64,000 bases of DNA, taken from NCBI GenBank assembly GCA_003255065.1, contig QAOA01002417.1, forward strand, positions 506,122-570,121. The letters are read 5' to 3'. The translations under genes and the position numbers were made by a program. Below the pieces are notes generated by a model. The model was not told the origin of the DNA. It ran no database searches and was given only the letters and a program-made list of their open reading frames with translations. This DNA is from Cercis canadensis (taxonomy: Eukaryota; Streptophyta; Magnoliopsida; Fabales; Fabaceae). Below are positions 13,297 through 24,000 of this stretch, in pieces; position 1 is the first letter of the stretch, and every line of letters starts with the position of its first letter.

Positions 13297-13545
13297 TATA
13301 GTGACAAAAAATTTCAACGTTATCCTTGTCATCTTCAGTTCTATTATTCTTCTATTCTACACTGCTGCTCACTGCATCATGTTTCTTCAGCAACTCAAAC
13401 TTTTATAAATCAGCTGCAGCCACATCACTTGCACATGCCCAAAGTGAAGTTGCTCCATTACCAAACTCTACTATGCCTCAGGAAAATCCAGCTCAGCTCA
13501 ACTCGGGTTGGGCTGAATTCAATCGGGCTGACATATATCTAGCTC
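13153..13545 (+). pseudogene. Broken paralogue of the small two-helix membrane protein
   Basis: This is the copy A equivalent of the intact ORF at 15225-15587, about 90 percent alike at the base level by eye. The leader has an extra A (agcaatagg against agcatagg), which ends the upstream frame early. A rearranged stretch near 13405-13415 (caactcaaacttttataaat) stops the second-helix frame. The tail after QENPA is replaced by unrelated sequence. The region around HPKPEEG and the second hydrophobic segment is still readable. It has at least two frame breaks and is probably no longer functional, although a short peptide from the internal ATGGCTACTACA could still be made. Confidence 0.7.
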
Positions 13546-13562
13546 AGCTCAATCCTACGTTT
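13493..13562. other. Replacement (filler) segment in copy A
   Basis: Between aaaatccag and tttcaatgta, copy B has about 110 bases that include the coding end, whereas copy A has about 70 unrelated bases. The insert begins and ends with the direct repeat agctcagctcaa. This looks like a deletion repaired with filler DNA, or the scar of a small element. Confidence 0.5.
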
Positions 13563-14363
13563 CAATGTATATATATATATATATATTTTTTTTTTTTTCT
13601 GTTATACAAATGATTAAATCACTTGCTACTATATCATATACAGTGATAATCTATTTTAAGACTTAGTGACTTGAGTTATATTATTTTTACAGTTTCTCAG
13701 ATAAAAGTGTGTGAAACCTTTCAATTTAATTTGACCCCTTTAAACTTTAAACTTTAACTCACCTTACATTAAACTATTTAAAATTCTTTGGTTTGGCTCA
13801 AATACTTTACACAAAACATTATTTCTCAAACCAAGAAGCAAGAATGACCTTTTGTTTTGTTTGGTATATCTGAAGTCATCTCAATCCGATATATTGTGTA
13901 AACTAATTAGATTCCTAAAAAGGCTTGAATCAAATTATCTATCTTTTTTCAAATTCATTGGTCTATTCACCTTAAAACCAAAAAAAGAAAACTTTTACGT
14001 AACTGAAACAAATATTGTTAATTATTAGTAGAGATCTCTATAATCTAATTTCTATTTATAAAACAAATATGTAAGCATTGGGTGAAGACTTTGAGAAGAT
14101 GAAGAAGCGTGTGTCTCTTGCAAAGGTGAAAAGCAAAGTCCACAAACGTTTTACGTAGCAGAGTGATTGTCTTGCACTAACAAGCTGGCATCCTTCTCTC
14201 TCTTTTCTTGATTTCACTTTTTTTTTAGGCAAAGCACTAATTTTTCTACGTTGTTTGGACCAGCTGGTAATATGATTTCATGACTGAAACAACCTATTCT
14301 ATAAATTAATATTTCACTAAAAAAAAATTATGCACCAAAATAAAAAGGAACCAATTAATTATA

Positions 14364-14728
14364 AGTGAGGTTTATGCTATCCTATTTTTTTTAATCGGGT
14401 TTTGGGTGAGATTTACAGCATGACTTTAGGGTTATTGCAAAAATTTTAATAAATTGAGTTATTTAATATATGTTATAACAAATAATTTTTTATAAAATAC
14501 AAGAATGACACGATATAAAAAAAATGTCAACAAATAAACTTGAAAAATTTATTATGATACGTTTTTCTATATTGTGCCGTTTTTACATTTAATAAAGAAT
14601 TGTGACACATAATGAGTGACTCAATTTTTAAAAATTTTTATAACGACACCAAAAGCATTAGGTAGATCTCACCCAAACTCACCCAACTAAGGTGGGGGTA
14701 GCACTTTCCTTAGCCCTCACCTTAATCC
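14364..14728. mobile_element. Mutator-like MITE (365 bp) with 9-bp target-site duplication
   Basis: The element is flanked by perfect copies of TTAATTATA (14355-14363 and 14729-14737). Its ends form imperfect inverted repeats of 75 bases or more; the shared core gggtgagat(t/c)tac occurs near both ends in opposite orientation, and another shared block is aaattgagt. There is no ORF. A 9-bp duplication with long inverted repeats is the mark of the Mutator superfamily. The paralogous position in copy B (about 16432-16445) reads caatttaataatatgac without the insert, so the site before insertion can be seen directly. Confidence 0.85.
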
Positions 14729-14984
14729 TTAATTATATGACAATATATTATGTATTGCATAACAATTTCTATCTTCTTTCCAACATCCGTAGTCCCACGC
14801 TTAAAATTGCAATAAAACATAAAAAATTAGGGAAAAAAAAATGTGAGCTAAACGATATGAATGGAATTTATTTTTCTTACAAATATTTTTCTATTCTAAT
14901 ATGTTAGAGATCTTGGTAAATAAAAGTTTTCTATTTTTAAAGATATTTATAGCGAGCTCCATCAATCTGACTCATTAATACCTC

Positions 14985-16696
14985 ATTTTATTATTAACTA
15001 TTCTTTCCGTTTACGTATTAATCAGTCATATTATCATGAGTAGGAAAAGTTTATAGATCTCACCTTGTTATTTATATTCTATATAGAAGCTAATTAATTA
15101 ATAAGTTGGCATTAATATATTACCCTTCCTCCAATTTTTGTTTTTTCTGATATATATTGGATCTTTCTCACTAGCAAGTAGCAATCTCTTTGTGAAGTTG
15201 AAGAGTATTGATGTCTGTGAAGGGATGGTGAGGAGCATAGGGACAGGTGAGGCATCTTGTTTCCTGTTATGTTGGTCAGCCATTTCTCTTACAATAGGTG
15301 TGATTTGCTACTATTCACTCTGGTTACTCATAATGGCTACTACACATCCTAAGCCAGAACAAGGTATAGTGACAAAGATTTTCAACGTTATCCTTGTCAT
15401 CTTCAGCTCTATTATTCTTCTACTCTATACTGCTGCTTACTGCATCGTCTTTCTTCAGCAACTCATAAACTTTTATAGAGCTGCAGCCACATCACTTGCA
15501 CATGCCCAAAGTGAAGTTGCTCCATTACCAAACTCTACTATGCCTCAGGAAAATCCAGCCCATCACCAACCCTCACTCACTCCCTAAGCCTGCAAGGTCC
15601 ATTTTGATGAACTGCGTACCAACCCTTTACTTCATCTCTCCCTTTTCACCCTTCTTCTTCTTTTAATTGTATGGCTTTTCAATGTATTTTAAGTGTTTGG
15701 ATAAAAATCTGTAATTATTACTACTTATAACATTATATGTATATTTCTTGTTATACAAATGATCAAATCACTCACAACTAGATCATATACAGTGATAATC
15801 TATCTTTTAACCAGAGATCAAATTTAGTGACTCAAGTCATATTTTTTTTTACACAAAGCAATTAGATATTTCATCTACAGTTTTTCACATGAAACCTTTC
15901 AATTTAATTACATCCCTTTCAAACATTAACTAACCTTACATTAAACTATTTAAACTTCTTTGGTTTAGCTCAAATACTTTACACAAATCATTTTTTCTCA
16001 AACCAAGAAATACTTTTTGTTTTGTTTGGTATATTGGAAGTCATCTCCATCCAATATGTTGGGTAAACTAATTAGATTCCTAAAACTAAAAGGCTTGAGT
16101 TAATCTGTCTCTTTTTTCAAGCCTTAAATTAAGAAGTTTCTTCAATTCATTGGACTATTCGATCACTTAAAAAAATAAAAGAAGAGTTTTAGAAGATGGA
16201 TCTGTACAGCATTAATGAGCTTTAGCACAATATGAAGAACGTGTCTCTTGCAAAGGTGAAAAGCAAAGTCCACAAACGTTTTAAGTAGACTGATTTTCTT
16301 TATTTCGCTTCTTCTTCTTTTTTCGGTTAAGAATTAATTGTTCTACGTTGTTTGGACCAGCTGGTAATATGATTTCAACATCACTGAAACAATGTATTCT
16401 ATAAATTAATTTTTCACAAAAATAAAAAGGAACCAATTTAATAATATGACGATATATTATGCACTGCATAACAATTTCTTTCTTTCCAATATCCGTAGTT
16501 CCACGCTTAAAATTTAACATAAATAAACTAAGAAAAACAAAATAAAACATGTGGGCTAAATGATTTGAATGGAATTTCTTTTTTATTACAAACATCTTTC
16601 TATTCTAATCTGTTAGATCTTGGTAAATGAAAATTGTTCAGTTTTAAAGAAATATATTTATAATGAACTCCATCAATCTGACTCATTGATACCTCA
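14985..16696. repeat. Tandem segmental duplication, copy B
   Basis: This is the head-to-tail partner of 12783-14984, beginning exactly where copy A ends. It carries the intact small membrane-protein ORF (15225-15587) and lacks the MITE. Similarity covers the upstream AT-rich region, the ORF, and about 1 kb downstream, including the shared gttgtttggaccagctgg block near 14250 and 16345. Confidence 0.85.
15225..15587 (+). CDS. Small two-helix membrane protein, unknown function
   Basis: The ATG at 15225 opens a 120-residue frame. The first hydrophobic segment is ASCFLLCWSAISLTIGVICY and its neighbours; a polar loop follows (TTHPKPEQG); the second hydrophobic segment is IFNVILVIFSSIILLLYTAA. A Pro/Asn-rich tail ends PAHHQPSLTP. 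A second possible start is the internal ATG before ATTHPKPEQG, which would leave a single-helix protein. GACAG|GTGAGG just after the first codons could also act as a splice donor, so the 5' structure is unsure. The broken copy in 12783-14984 is its tandem paralogue. I recognise no family and propose no function beyond membrane insertion. Confidence 0.5.
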   Translation: MVRSIGTGEASCFLLCWSAISLTIGVICYYSLWLLIMATTHPKPEQGIVTKIFNVILVIFSSIILLLYTAAYCIVFLQQLINFYRAAATSLAHAQSEVAPLPNSTMPQENPAHHQPSLTP

Positions 16697-16888
16697 GTCT
16701 GCACCTGATTTAATATATATGTATGATGTATGATAGTGACAGTAACCTTATTCCCTTTTTTGCCTTTATTTTATGTTGTATTGGTATTTCAGAGAACAAG
16801 AGAACACAACAGAAGAATCCAACTCCAAGCATATAACACATATTCTCTCTTGTCCAAGGCATATATATATATATATAAGCATCTGGTA
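16697..16888. other. Spacer after the duplication, with an (AT)n tract
   Basis: AT-rich sequence with a dinucleotide AT run at about 16861-16876. No feature could be assigned, though it could be the promoter of the next ORF pair. Confidence 0.4.
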
Positions 16889-17379
16889 ATGACCCTTCCT
16901 TCGTTTTCTTCCATTTTATTAGTGATCAATTTCCTTCTTGTCTTCTTCTTTCTTGCTGAAAGGTACTTCATTCTCATTTTTGTCCTTTTAATTCTGGGTA
17001 TTACTTCTTATATGCAAGCATGGTTGAGAGCATATGGTAAATTAACTTTTGTTTTTGGGCATATGGTGGTGCCATGGAAAAGGGAGAGGAAAGGAGAAAG
17101 CACAGAACTATTTTCTATGCAGCAAGAGGCACAGGTTTTACCATTATAGCCAGCTTTGTGGTATGGTTGATTAAACGGTTTATAACAAAGGTAGCTTTAC
17201 ATCCCAAGCATTATTCAAGAGCACTATATCTCTACGCACTGAGTGTGATCTTCATTATTGTTCTGCTTCTGCTCACCATAGCTATGCTCTTCATCGCTTG
17301 CTCCGATATGCTCAATATATATACAAGTTTTTCTCATTGCATTCACCCCAAAAAACCCTCTTCTCACTCCCCGGTATAA
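16889..17379 (+). CDS. Possible small membrane protein gene(s) with overlapping or spliced ORFs
   Basis: Two hydrophobic ORFs overlap in different frames. The first (16889-17149) begins MTLPSFSSILLVINFLLV and has two strongly hydrophobic runs. The second (17074-17379) begins MEKGEERRKHRTIFYAARG and encodes 101 residues with segments TGFTIIASFVVWLI and LSVIFIIVLLLLTIAMLFIA. The loop before the second helix has ALHPKHYSRAL, which recalls the HPKPEQG loop of the neighbouring protein at 15225, so it may be a diverged paralogue. The overlap could reflect an intron (a donor fits at atatg|gtaaatt near 17037), a frame break, or two independent ORFs; the sequence alone does not decide. Function unknown. 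Confidence 0.35.
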
Positions 17380-20300
17380 TGCTTATGCCATTTTTACTAA
17401 CTCATCCATTATCATTATGTTCTTCTCATAATTAGCTTAATTACTTTTTCTCCTTTCTTTTGATTTTTTATGCAAGAGGGAAGGGTGATATGAATGATCT
17501 CTCATTCTATTTTGGTTTTTAACTCTGAAAGGTGAATCTGTAATTCCTGACAAATTAGTCATATATGGAATATGTTTTTTTACCATATTTTCACTTGCCA
17601 GACCATTCTTTTGTCTACCCTCTCCATTAAATTTTTACCTCTTAGCATTACTTTTTTTTTTTTTTTGTACTCTCATTGTTATTTTGTTTTAGGTGTCATG
17701 GATCTTCATCATAAAGCTTCAATTTAATTCATATATTGGAGTCTCACTTGAAACAATTATCCTACAATAGTGGCCAAATTAATTTATTAATTTTGTTTCC
17801 TACATGTTCAAAGCTTGTCCCCAATTTAAAGGAAAATGTAACTGTTTCCAATGAAAAGTCAATAAGGTCAACTTTTTTTTTTTTTTTTTTGCATAATCAA
17901 TAATGTCAATGAAATTTGGTTTCTTTTTGTTGTTTTATATGGCTCTTTCGATATTTATTTTTTACTAATAGGTAAATAATAATATTTATAATTGAGAAGA
18001 TTTGAATTAAGAAAATAGAGTGAAAAAATAATCTTTTATCTGAGAGCACGTTCTATTGAACTATAGCTTTTTTTTTTTTTTTATTGACATAAATATTAAC
18101 ATGTTTACATTTTTATCATAAATGTGGTTGAGAAAAAAAAATTGGTTAAGATAAAATACATTCTATTCGTGTCACCACTATATGTCAACTATTTAAAGAT
18201 AAAAAAAAAAATTATGGGTTTGTTTGATTTCTATTTTTAAAATTTATTTTTTGTTTTTGAAAACAATAAAACTAAAAAACTTGTTTCATAGGGCTGTTTT
18301 TAAAAACATGTTTTGAAAACTTATTAAAAACAAGAGAGAATTATTTTTAAAAACAAAAACACTTTCAAACACATCCTATGTCTTTAAGAAATTAGAAACA
18401 TTTTTTTCCCTAAGCTTCTGTTTTGGAGAGAGTGGATCTTTGTCTCCCAATTGAATCTTAGTATATGTTTGGACAAGCCATAATTTTCATTTCAGAAGTG
18501 GAAGTTGGGCTTGGGCCTTCCAATTTTATATTGTTAAATGGGCTACTCTACTTGTCCATTCTTTTTTAAATTTTCATTCCCCATACATAGCCCAAAAACA
18601 AATATTCCTCAGAATACCCACAATTATAGAATTATGATATCCAGATAAAGAATAATTTTTTTTCCTTTCTATTTTTCATTCTCTCCTTTCTCATTGTGTT
18701 TGTTCCTGAACAAGGTATTAACTCGAGGAATTTTTGTTGTTATATAAACAAAGTTAAGTTTTAGTTAAAAATATTAGGAATTCATGGTATTTTATTTTTA
18801 AAAAAAATATTTAAATTAATTATGTGTATTAACTGTAGCAATTTTTTTGAGCCATAAAATTTTTTTATGTGCTAATCTCAGCTTAAATAAAGTTAGGGAA
18901 TCAATTCTGATCTCTTAATTTTATTAAGCTCAATTGGTAGGTTTGCATGAAATCTTTGTTCTTTTTCTCATAACTTGCTAATTAATCATGATGGTTATAT
19001 TAGAGAGAAAATATTGAAAAGATAATTACTCAACATAATTCAGTTTAAATAGCACTTCTGAATCAAAAAATGAATAAAGGGTCTGATTGTGTGAGGAGGA
19101 AACATTCATTCTTTATTTGGTTAATGCAACAACCAAGCTGGTCCAGTCTCCCAGATAAAACTAGGAAACATCTTCAAATGGAATTTTCCAGTTAAGTATG
19201 CTTTTATTATTCATCTTCCATATCTAATGGCTTTGATGACCAAGACACAAACAAGCGCATTGAAAATGTTCTCTAATGGCATTCAATCTCAATCATAGAC
19301 AGAGACACATAAAAGGTAAAAATGGATACCCTACACCCACCAATCACTCTGCCACTCTGCCCATACTAATTATATGTCTCTTGCATCATATTGATGCTCT
19401 CTACCACTCAAACCTTATTCATAACTGTTCCTAACACATATACAAAGCTTGAAACTTGAAAGGCATGGCCAATTCCAATTCTAATCCACAGCATCTGCAT
19501 CTGCAATCATATGGGTAGCTTCTAGCTACCTTGTAATGAACTCAGCTAGCAGGCTTGTGATCAAACTCTGGCAATGGCAGCTCACTTATTGCTGGGTGGA
19601 CCAATATTCAATTACTACCGAATTATGTAGCAACTGATTATGTTGTTAAAGAGAAAGCCCTTGTAGTTGGCAAAATGTCTACACTAGACTAGACCATAAA
19701 ATACAATACTCTCCCTTTTACTTTTTCTTTTTATGAGATTTTCTTCACTTAATTAGCGCAATTAATTCCAAGTCCAAAACCCCCAAAAGCATTCCTGGGT
19801 ATTTTATTTTTGTTGGCTAATGAAAAGCGTTCCCGGGTAACATGAATTGATTCAAATATTGGGATATCTCTGTGGTTGTCTTTACATTGTCAAAATTTTC
19901 AACTAAAGCAGCAACGTGACTATAAGATTTGTGGTCCAACTAATTGATTGACCTTAAATCCAATTTGCTCCTTGCAGATTTAACCTTTTTTTTCTGTACT
20001 TTCCGCCTAAACTTTATGGCCAAAGCCTAAGTAACAGTGAAAACACTTGCCTCTTTTTGCTTTCAACTTCAGTTGATGGACTCACTCTATTGACCACTCA
20101 ATTCTTAAGGGAATGAACCACATTTTTAAAAGGAAACAGAAACACCCCGTCAAAATCATTAGATGAGGGTAAAGTATAAAGTGCCAAACCATAAAATAAA
20201 AATAAAAATAAAAACCAGCTTCTCCCAAAATTTAATCATCACGTCTTATTTTCTCCCAACACTTCCAATTGAATAGCCCCAACAATGTAAAAACAATAGT

Positions 20301-20700
20301 AGATTAGACCACCACCTAAATTGGATAAGAGATTAAGGAAAATAAAAACTTGAAAATACTTGGAATAGGAACCTGATTAATCTAATCTCATCAATGGAGA
20401 TGACTCCAAATGAACAAAAAATAGAGCATAATTGCTATTAAAAAAAAAGGGGGGTGGGGGGAAGCTAACAACAGGGCAGAGATAAGATACACACAGGGCT
20501 CAATGATTCAAGCCATATCACATCATATGAGGTTAAAAAGTGAACAGAGCCTGAGGGTCCCACTAGGACACCACACAGTGCCGTTTTAAAAAGTGTTCGT
20601 TCAAAGGGTTCTAGTAAACCCAAAATAATTTAATTATTTTTTATAAAAAAAGAAAAAGAAAAAGAAAAGGGAACCACAAACAAAACAAAATTACCAAAGA
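17380..20700. other. Intergenic region before the LRR receptor kinase
   Basis: About 3.3 kb of AT-rich DNA without a supported gene. It contains a short Tourist-like MITE (18216-18376) and several poly-T runs. The segment 20560-20960, with a GA repeat at about 20699-20712 and a CT-rich tract, is probably the promoter and leader of the LRR kinase. Confidence 0.5.
18216..18376. mobile_element. Short Tourist-like MITE (161 bp)
   Basis: The ends read gggtttgtttga and, on the other strand, ggatgtgtttga. They are flanked by the trinucleotide TAT on both sides (18213-18215 and 18377-18379). The interior is an imperfect palindrome rich in tttttaaaaaca motifs. Ends beginning GGG(N)TGTTTG and a 3-bp duplication are typical of PIF/Harbinger-type (Tourist) MITEs. 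With such a short target duplication, chance is not excluded. Confidence 0.55.
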
Positions 20701-21019
20701 GAGAGAGAGAGATTTGCAATATGAGAAATTGAGAATCTCTCTCTATATGCTCTATCTATGTATGTGTGACTGTGAGACTTAAAAACAGAAAAAAAACGCG
20801 CGTTGGCGCACACTTATGTATGCCAACCCTTCTCGCTCCTCTCCCTTCCTTCTTCCCTTCACCACACAGCGAGAAAGAGATTCACCACTCCTCTCTCTCC
20901 GCTAATGTACGCTACCCCTGCACATCCCCTTATGCTCAACCACATGTTACTCCCCCTCACTCTTGAAAACTAACTTTGTTCTTTGTTATATATCATTTCC
21001 CTCTTCAGATTTTGAAACC

Positions 21020-24000
21020 ATGATACGCTTCGTGGCCATGCCTGCTCCTCTTCTTCTTCTCATGGTGCTCTGCGCACCTTTCTTATCGTGCGCCGAGCGT
21101 AGCGCCGCTGAGATCGAAGCCTTGACGTCTTTTAAGCTCAATCTTCATGATCCCCTCGGAGCTCTCGACGGCTGGGATCCCTCCACGCCGGCGGCTCCAT
21201 GCGACTGGCGTGGAGTTGCCTGCAACAACGACCGAGTCACTGAGCTGCGATTACCTATGCTTCAGCTCAGTGGCCGGCTCACTGACCGGCTTTCTGACTT
21301 GCGCATGCTGCGAAAGCTAAGCCTTCGTTCCAATTCCTTCAACGGGACTATTCCTGAGTCACTCTCCAAATGTACACTCTTACGCGCCGTCTTTTTGCAG
21401 TACAACTCACTCTCCGGCAACCTTCCTCCGGAGATCGGAAACCTCACCGGTCTTCAAATTTTTAACGTCGCCCAAAACTATCTCTCCGGAAAAATCCCCG
21501 CCGACCTCCCTTTAAGTCTCAAGTACTTCGACCTCTCATCGAACGCCTTCTCCGGTGAGATTCCGAGCACCATTGCCAACCTATCTCAGCTGCAGCTAAT
21601 CAACTTGTCGTACAACCAATTCTCCGGTGAAATTCCGGCGAGCTTTGGGGAGCTTCAGCTGCTCCAATACCTCTGGCTCGATCACAATTTCCTTGGGGGA
21701 ACTCTACCTTCGGCACTCGCGAATTGCTCTTCGCTTGTTCATCTGAGCGTAGAAGGAAATGCTCTTGGAGGTGTAATCCCCGCGGCGATTCCAGCTCTTC
21801 CGAAGCTCCAGGTGATATCCCTCTCGCGGAACAATCTTACTGGTTCCATTCCTGCTTCCATTTTCTGCAATGTTTCTGTTTACACGCCGTCGCTTCGAAT
21901 CGTTCAACTAGGATTTAATGCTTTCACCCATTTTGTTGGGCCTGAGACAGAAACGTGTTTCAGTGTTGTTCAACTTCTGGATACTCAACACAATCATATA
22001 CGGGGGAAATTTCCCTTGTGGTTAACGAATTTGTCCACTGTAAAAGTGCTTGATGTTTCGAGTAATGCACTTTCTGGCGAGGTTCCACCAGAAATAGGAA
22101 ACCTCGCGAAATTGGAGGAGTTAAAGATGGCAAACAATTCATTCACAGGCATGATTCCGGTGCAAATCAAGAAATGTGGGTTCCTACGTGTTGTTGATTT
22201 TGAAGGAAATCGATTTTCCGGAGAAGTTCCTTCGTTTTTTGGTGATATGACAGCTCTGGAGGTGCTTTCCCTTGGTGGGAATCTCTTCTATGGTTTAGTT
22301 CCGGTGAGTTTTGGTAACCTTTCAGCTCTTGAAACCTTGAGTTTGAGAGGCAATAGCTTGAACGGAAGTATGCCTGAGGAGATATTGGGAATGAGCAATT
22401 TGAGTACGCTGGACCTTAGTGGAAACAAGTTCACGGGTCAAGTTTCTGCAAGTATTGGGAATCTGAGTAGATTAATGGTTCTCAATATGAGTAGCAATGG
22501 CTTTTCAGGGAAAATTCCTGCCACTTTGGGGAATCTGTTCAAGTTAGCTACACTTGACTTGAGCAAGCAGAATCTTTCGGGAGAATTGCCCTTAGAGCTT
22601 TCAGGGCTGCCAAATCTGCAAGTTATTGCTCTGCAGGAGAACAAGTTGTCCGGGGATGTTCCTGAAGGCTTTAGCAGTTTGATGAGTTTGCAATATGTGA
22701 ACCTTAGCTCTAATGCTTTTTCTGGGCATATTCCTGAAAACTATGGTTTTCTTAGATCGCTGGTTGTTCTTTCATTGTCTGATAATCACATTACAGGAAC
22801 AGTTCCTCCAGATATTGGAAACTGTTCTGATATAGAAATTCTTGAGCTTGGATCCAATTCTTTGACAGGTCATATTCCAACTGATCTCTCTCGCCTTTCC
22901 CATTTGAAAGTGCTTGATTTGGGTAGAAACAATTTAACTGGAGATCTGCCGGGGGATATCTCCAAATGCTCCTCATTAACTGCTCTATTAGTGGATCACA
23001 ACCATATCTCAGGTTCCATACCAGAGTCATTATCAGAGCTATCAAACCTAGTAATGTTGGATCTCTCTGCTAACAACCTTAGTGGGGAAATTTCAAGTAA
23101 TATTTCTATGATCCCTGGTTTAGTGTACTTCAATGTCTCTGGGAATAACCTTGAAGGTGAGATACCACCAGTGCTGGGTTTTCGGTTCAATGACGCTACT
23201 GCATTTGCAGATAATCAGAACTTATGTGGGAAACCATTGGATAGGGAGTGTGAAGATATAGACACGAGGGACAGGAAGAAGTTGATTGTGTTAGTTGTTG
23301 TCATTGCAGTTGGAGCTATCTTTCTGGCATTGTGTTGCTGCTTCTACATTTTCAGCCTGTTGAGATGGCGCAAAAGGCTTAAAGAAAGGGCATCTGGGGA
23401 GAAGAAAAGAAGTCCTGCTAGGGCTAGTTCTGGAGCAAGTGGAGGTCGTGGCAGCACTGATAATGGTGGACCAAAACTTGTCATGTTCAATACCAAAATT
23501 ACACTTGCCGAAACGACTGAAGCAACTAGGCAATTCGATGAAGAAAATGTGCTGAGCAGAACAAGATATGGATTAGTATTCAAGGCCTGCTACAATGATG
23601 GAATGGTGCTTTCCGTTCGCAGGCTCCCAGATGGATCACTGGATGAAAATATGTTCAGAAAAGAAGCTGAATCACTAGGGAAAGTGAGGCACAGGAACTT
23701 AACAGTCCTTAGAGGTTATTATGCTGGGCCACCTGACTTGAGGCTCCTAGTTTATGATTACATGCCCAACGGAAACCTTGCAACCCTTCTCCAAGAAGCA
23801 TCTCACCAAGATGGCCATGTACTAAATTGGCCAATGCGCCACCTCATTGCACTTGGAATTGCCCGTGGTTTAGCCTTCCTACACCAATCCTCAATAGTTC
23901 ATGGCGACGTGAAACCACCAAGTGTCCTCTTTGATGCAGATTTTGAAGCCCATTTGTCAGATTTTGGCCTAGACCGGTTAACCATAGCCACCCCAGGCGA

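Larger units (their letters stand above)
12783..14984. repeat. Tandem segmental duplication, copy A
   Basis: This block aligns from end to end with 14985-16696, starting at the tttattattaa(c/t)tattcttt motif and ending at ctcattaatacctca. It contains the broken membrane-protein copy, a 365-bp MITE (14364-14728) and a 170-base repeat created around the N at 13127. Without the MITE, its 9-base target duplication and the N-associated repeat, it is about 1.66 kb, close to the 1.71 kb of copy B. Confidence 0.85.
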
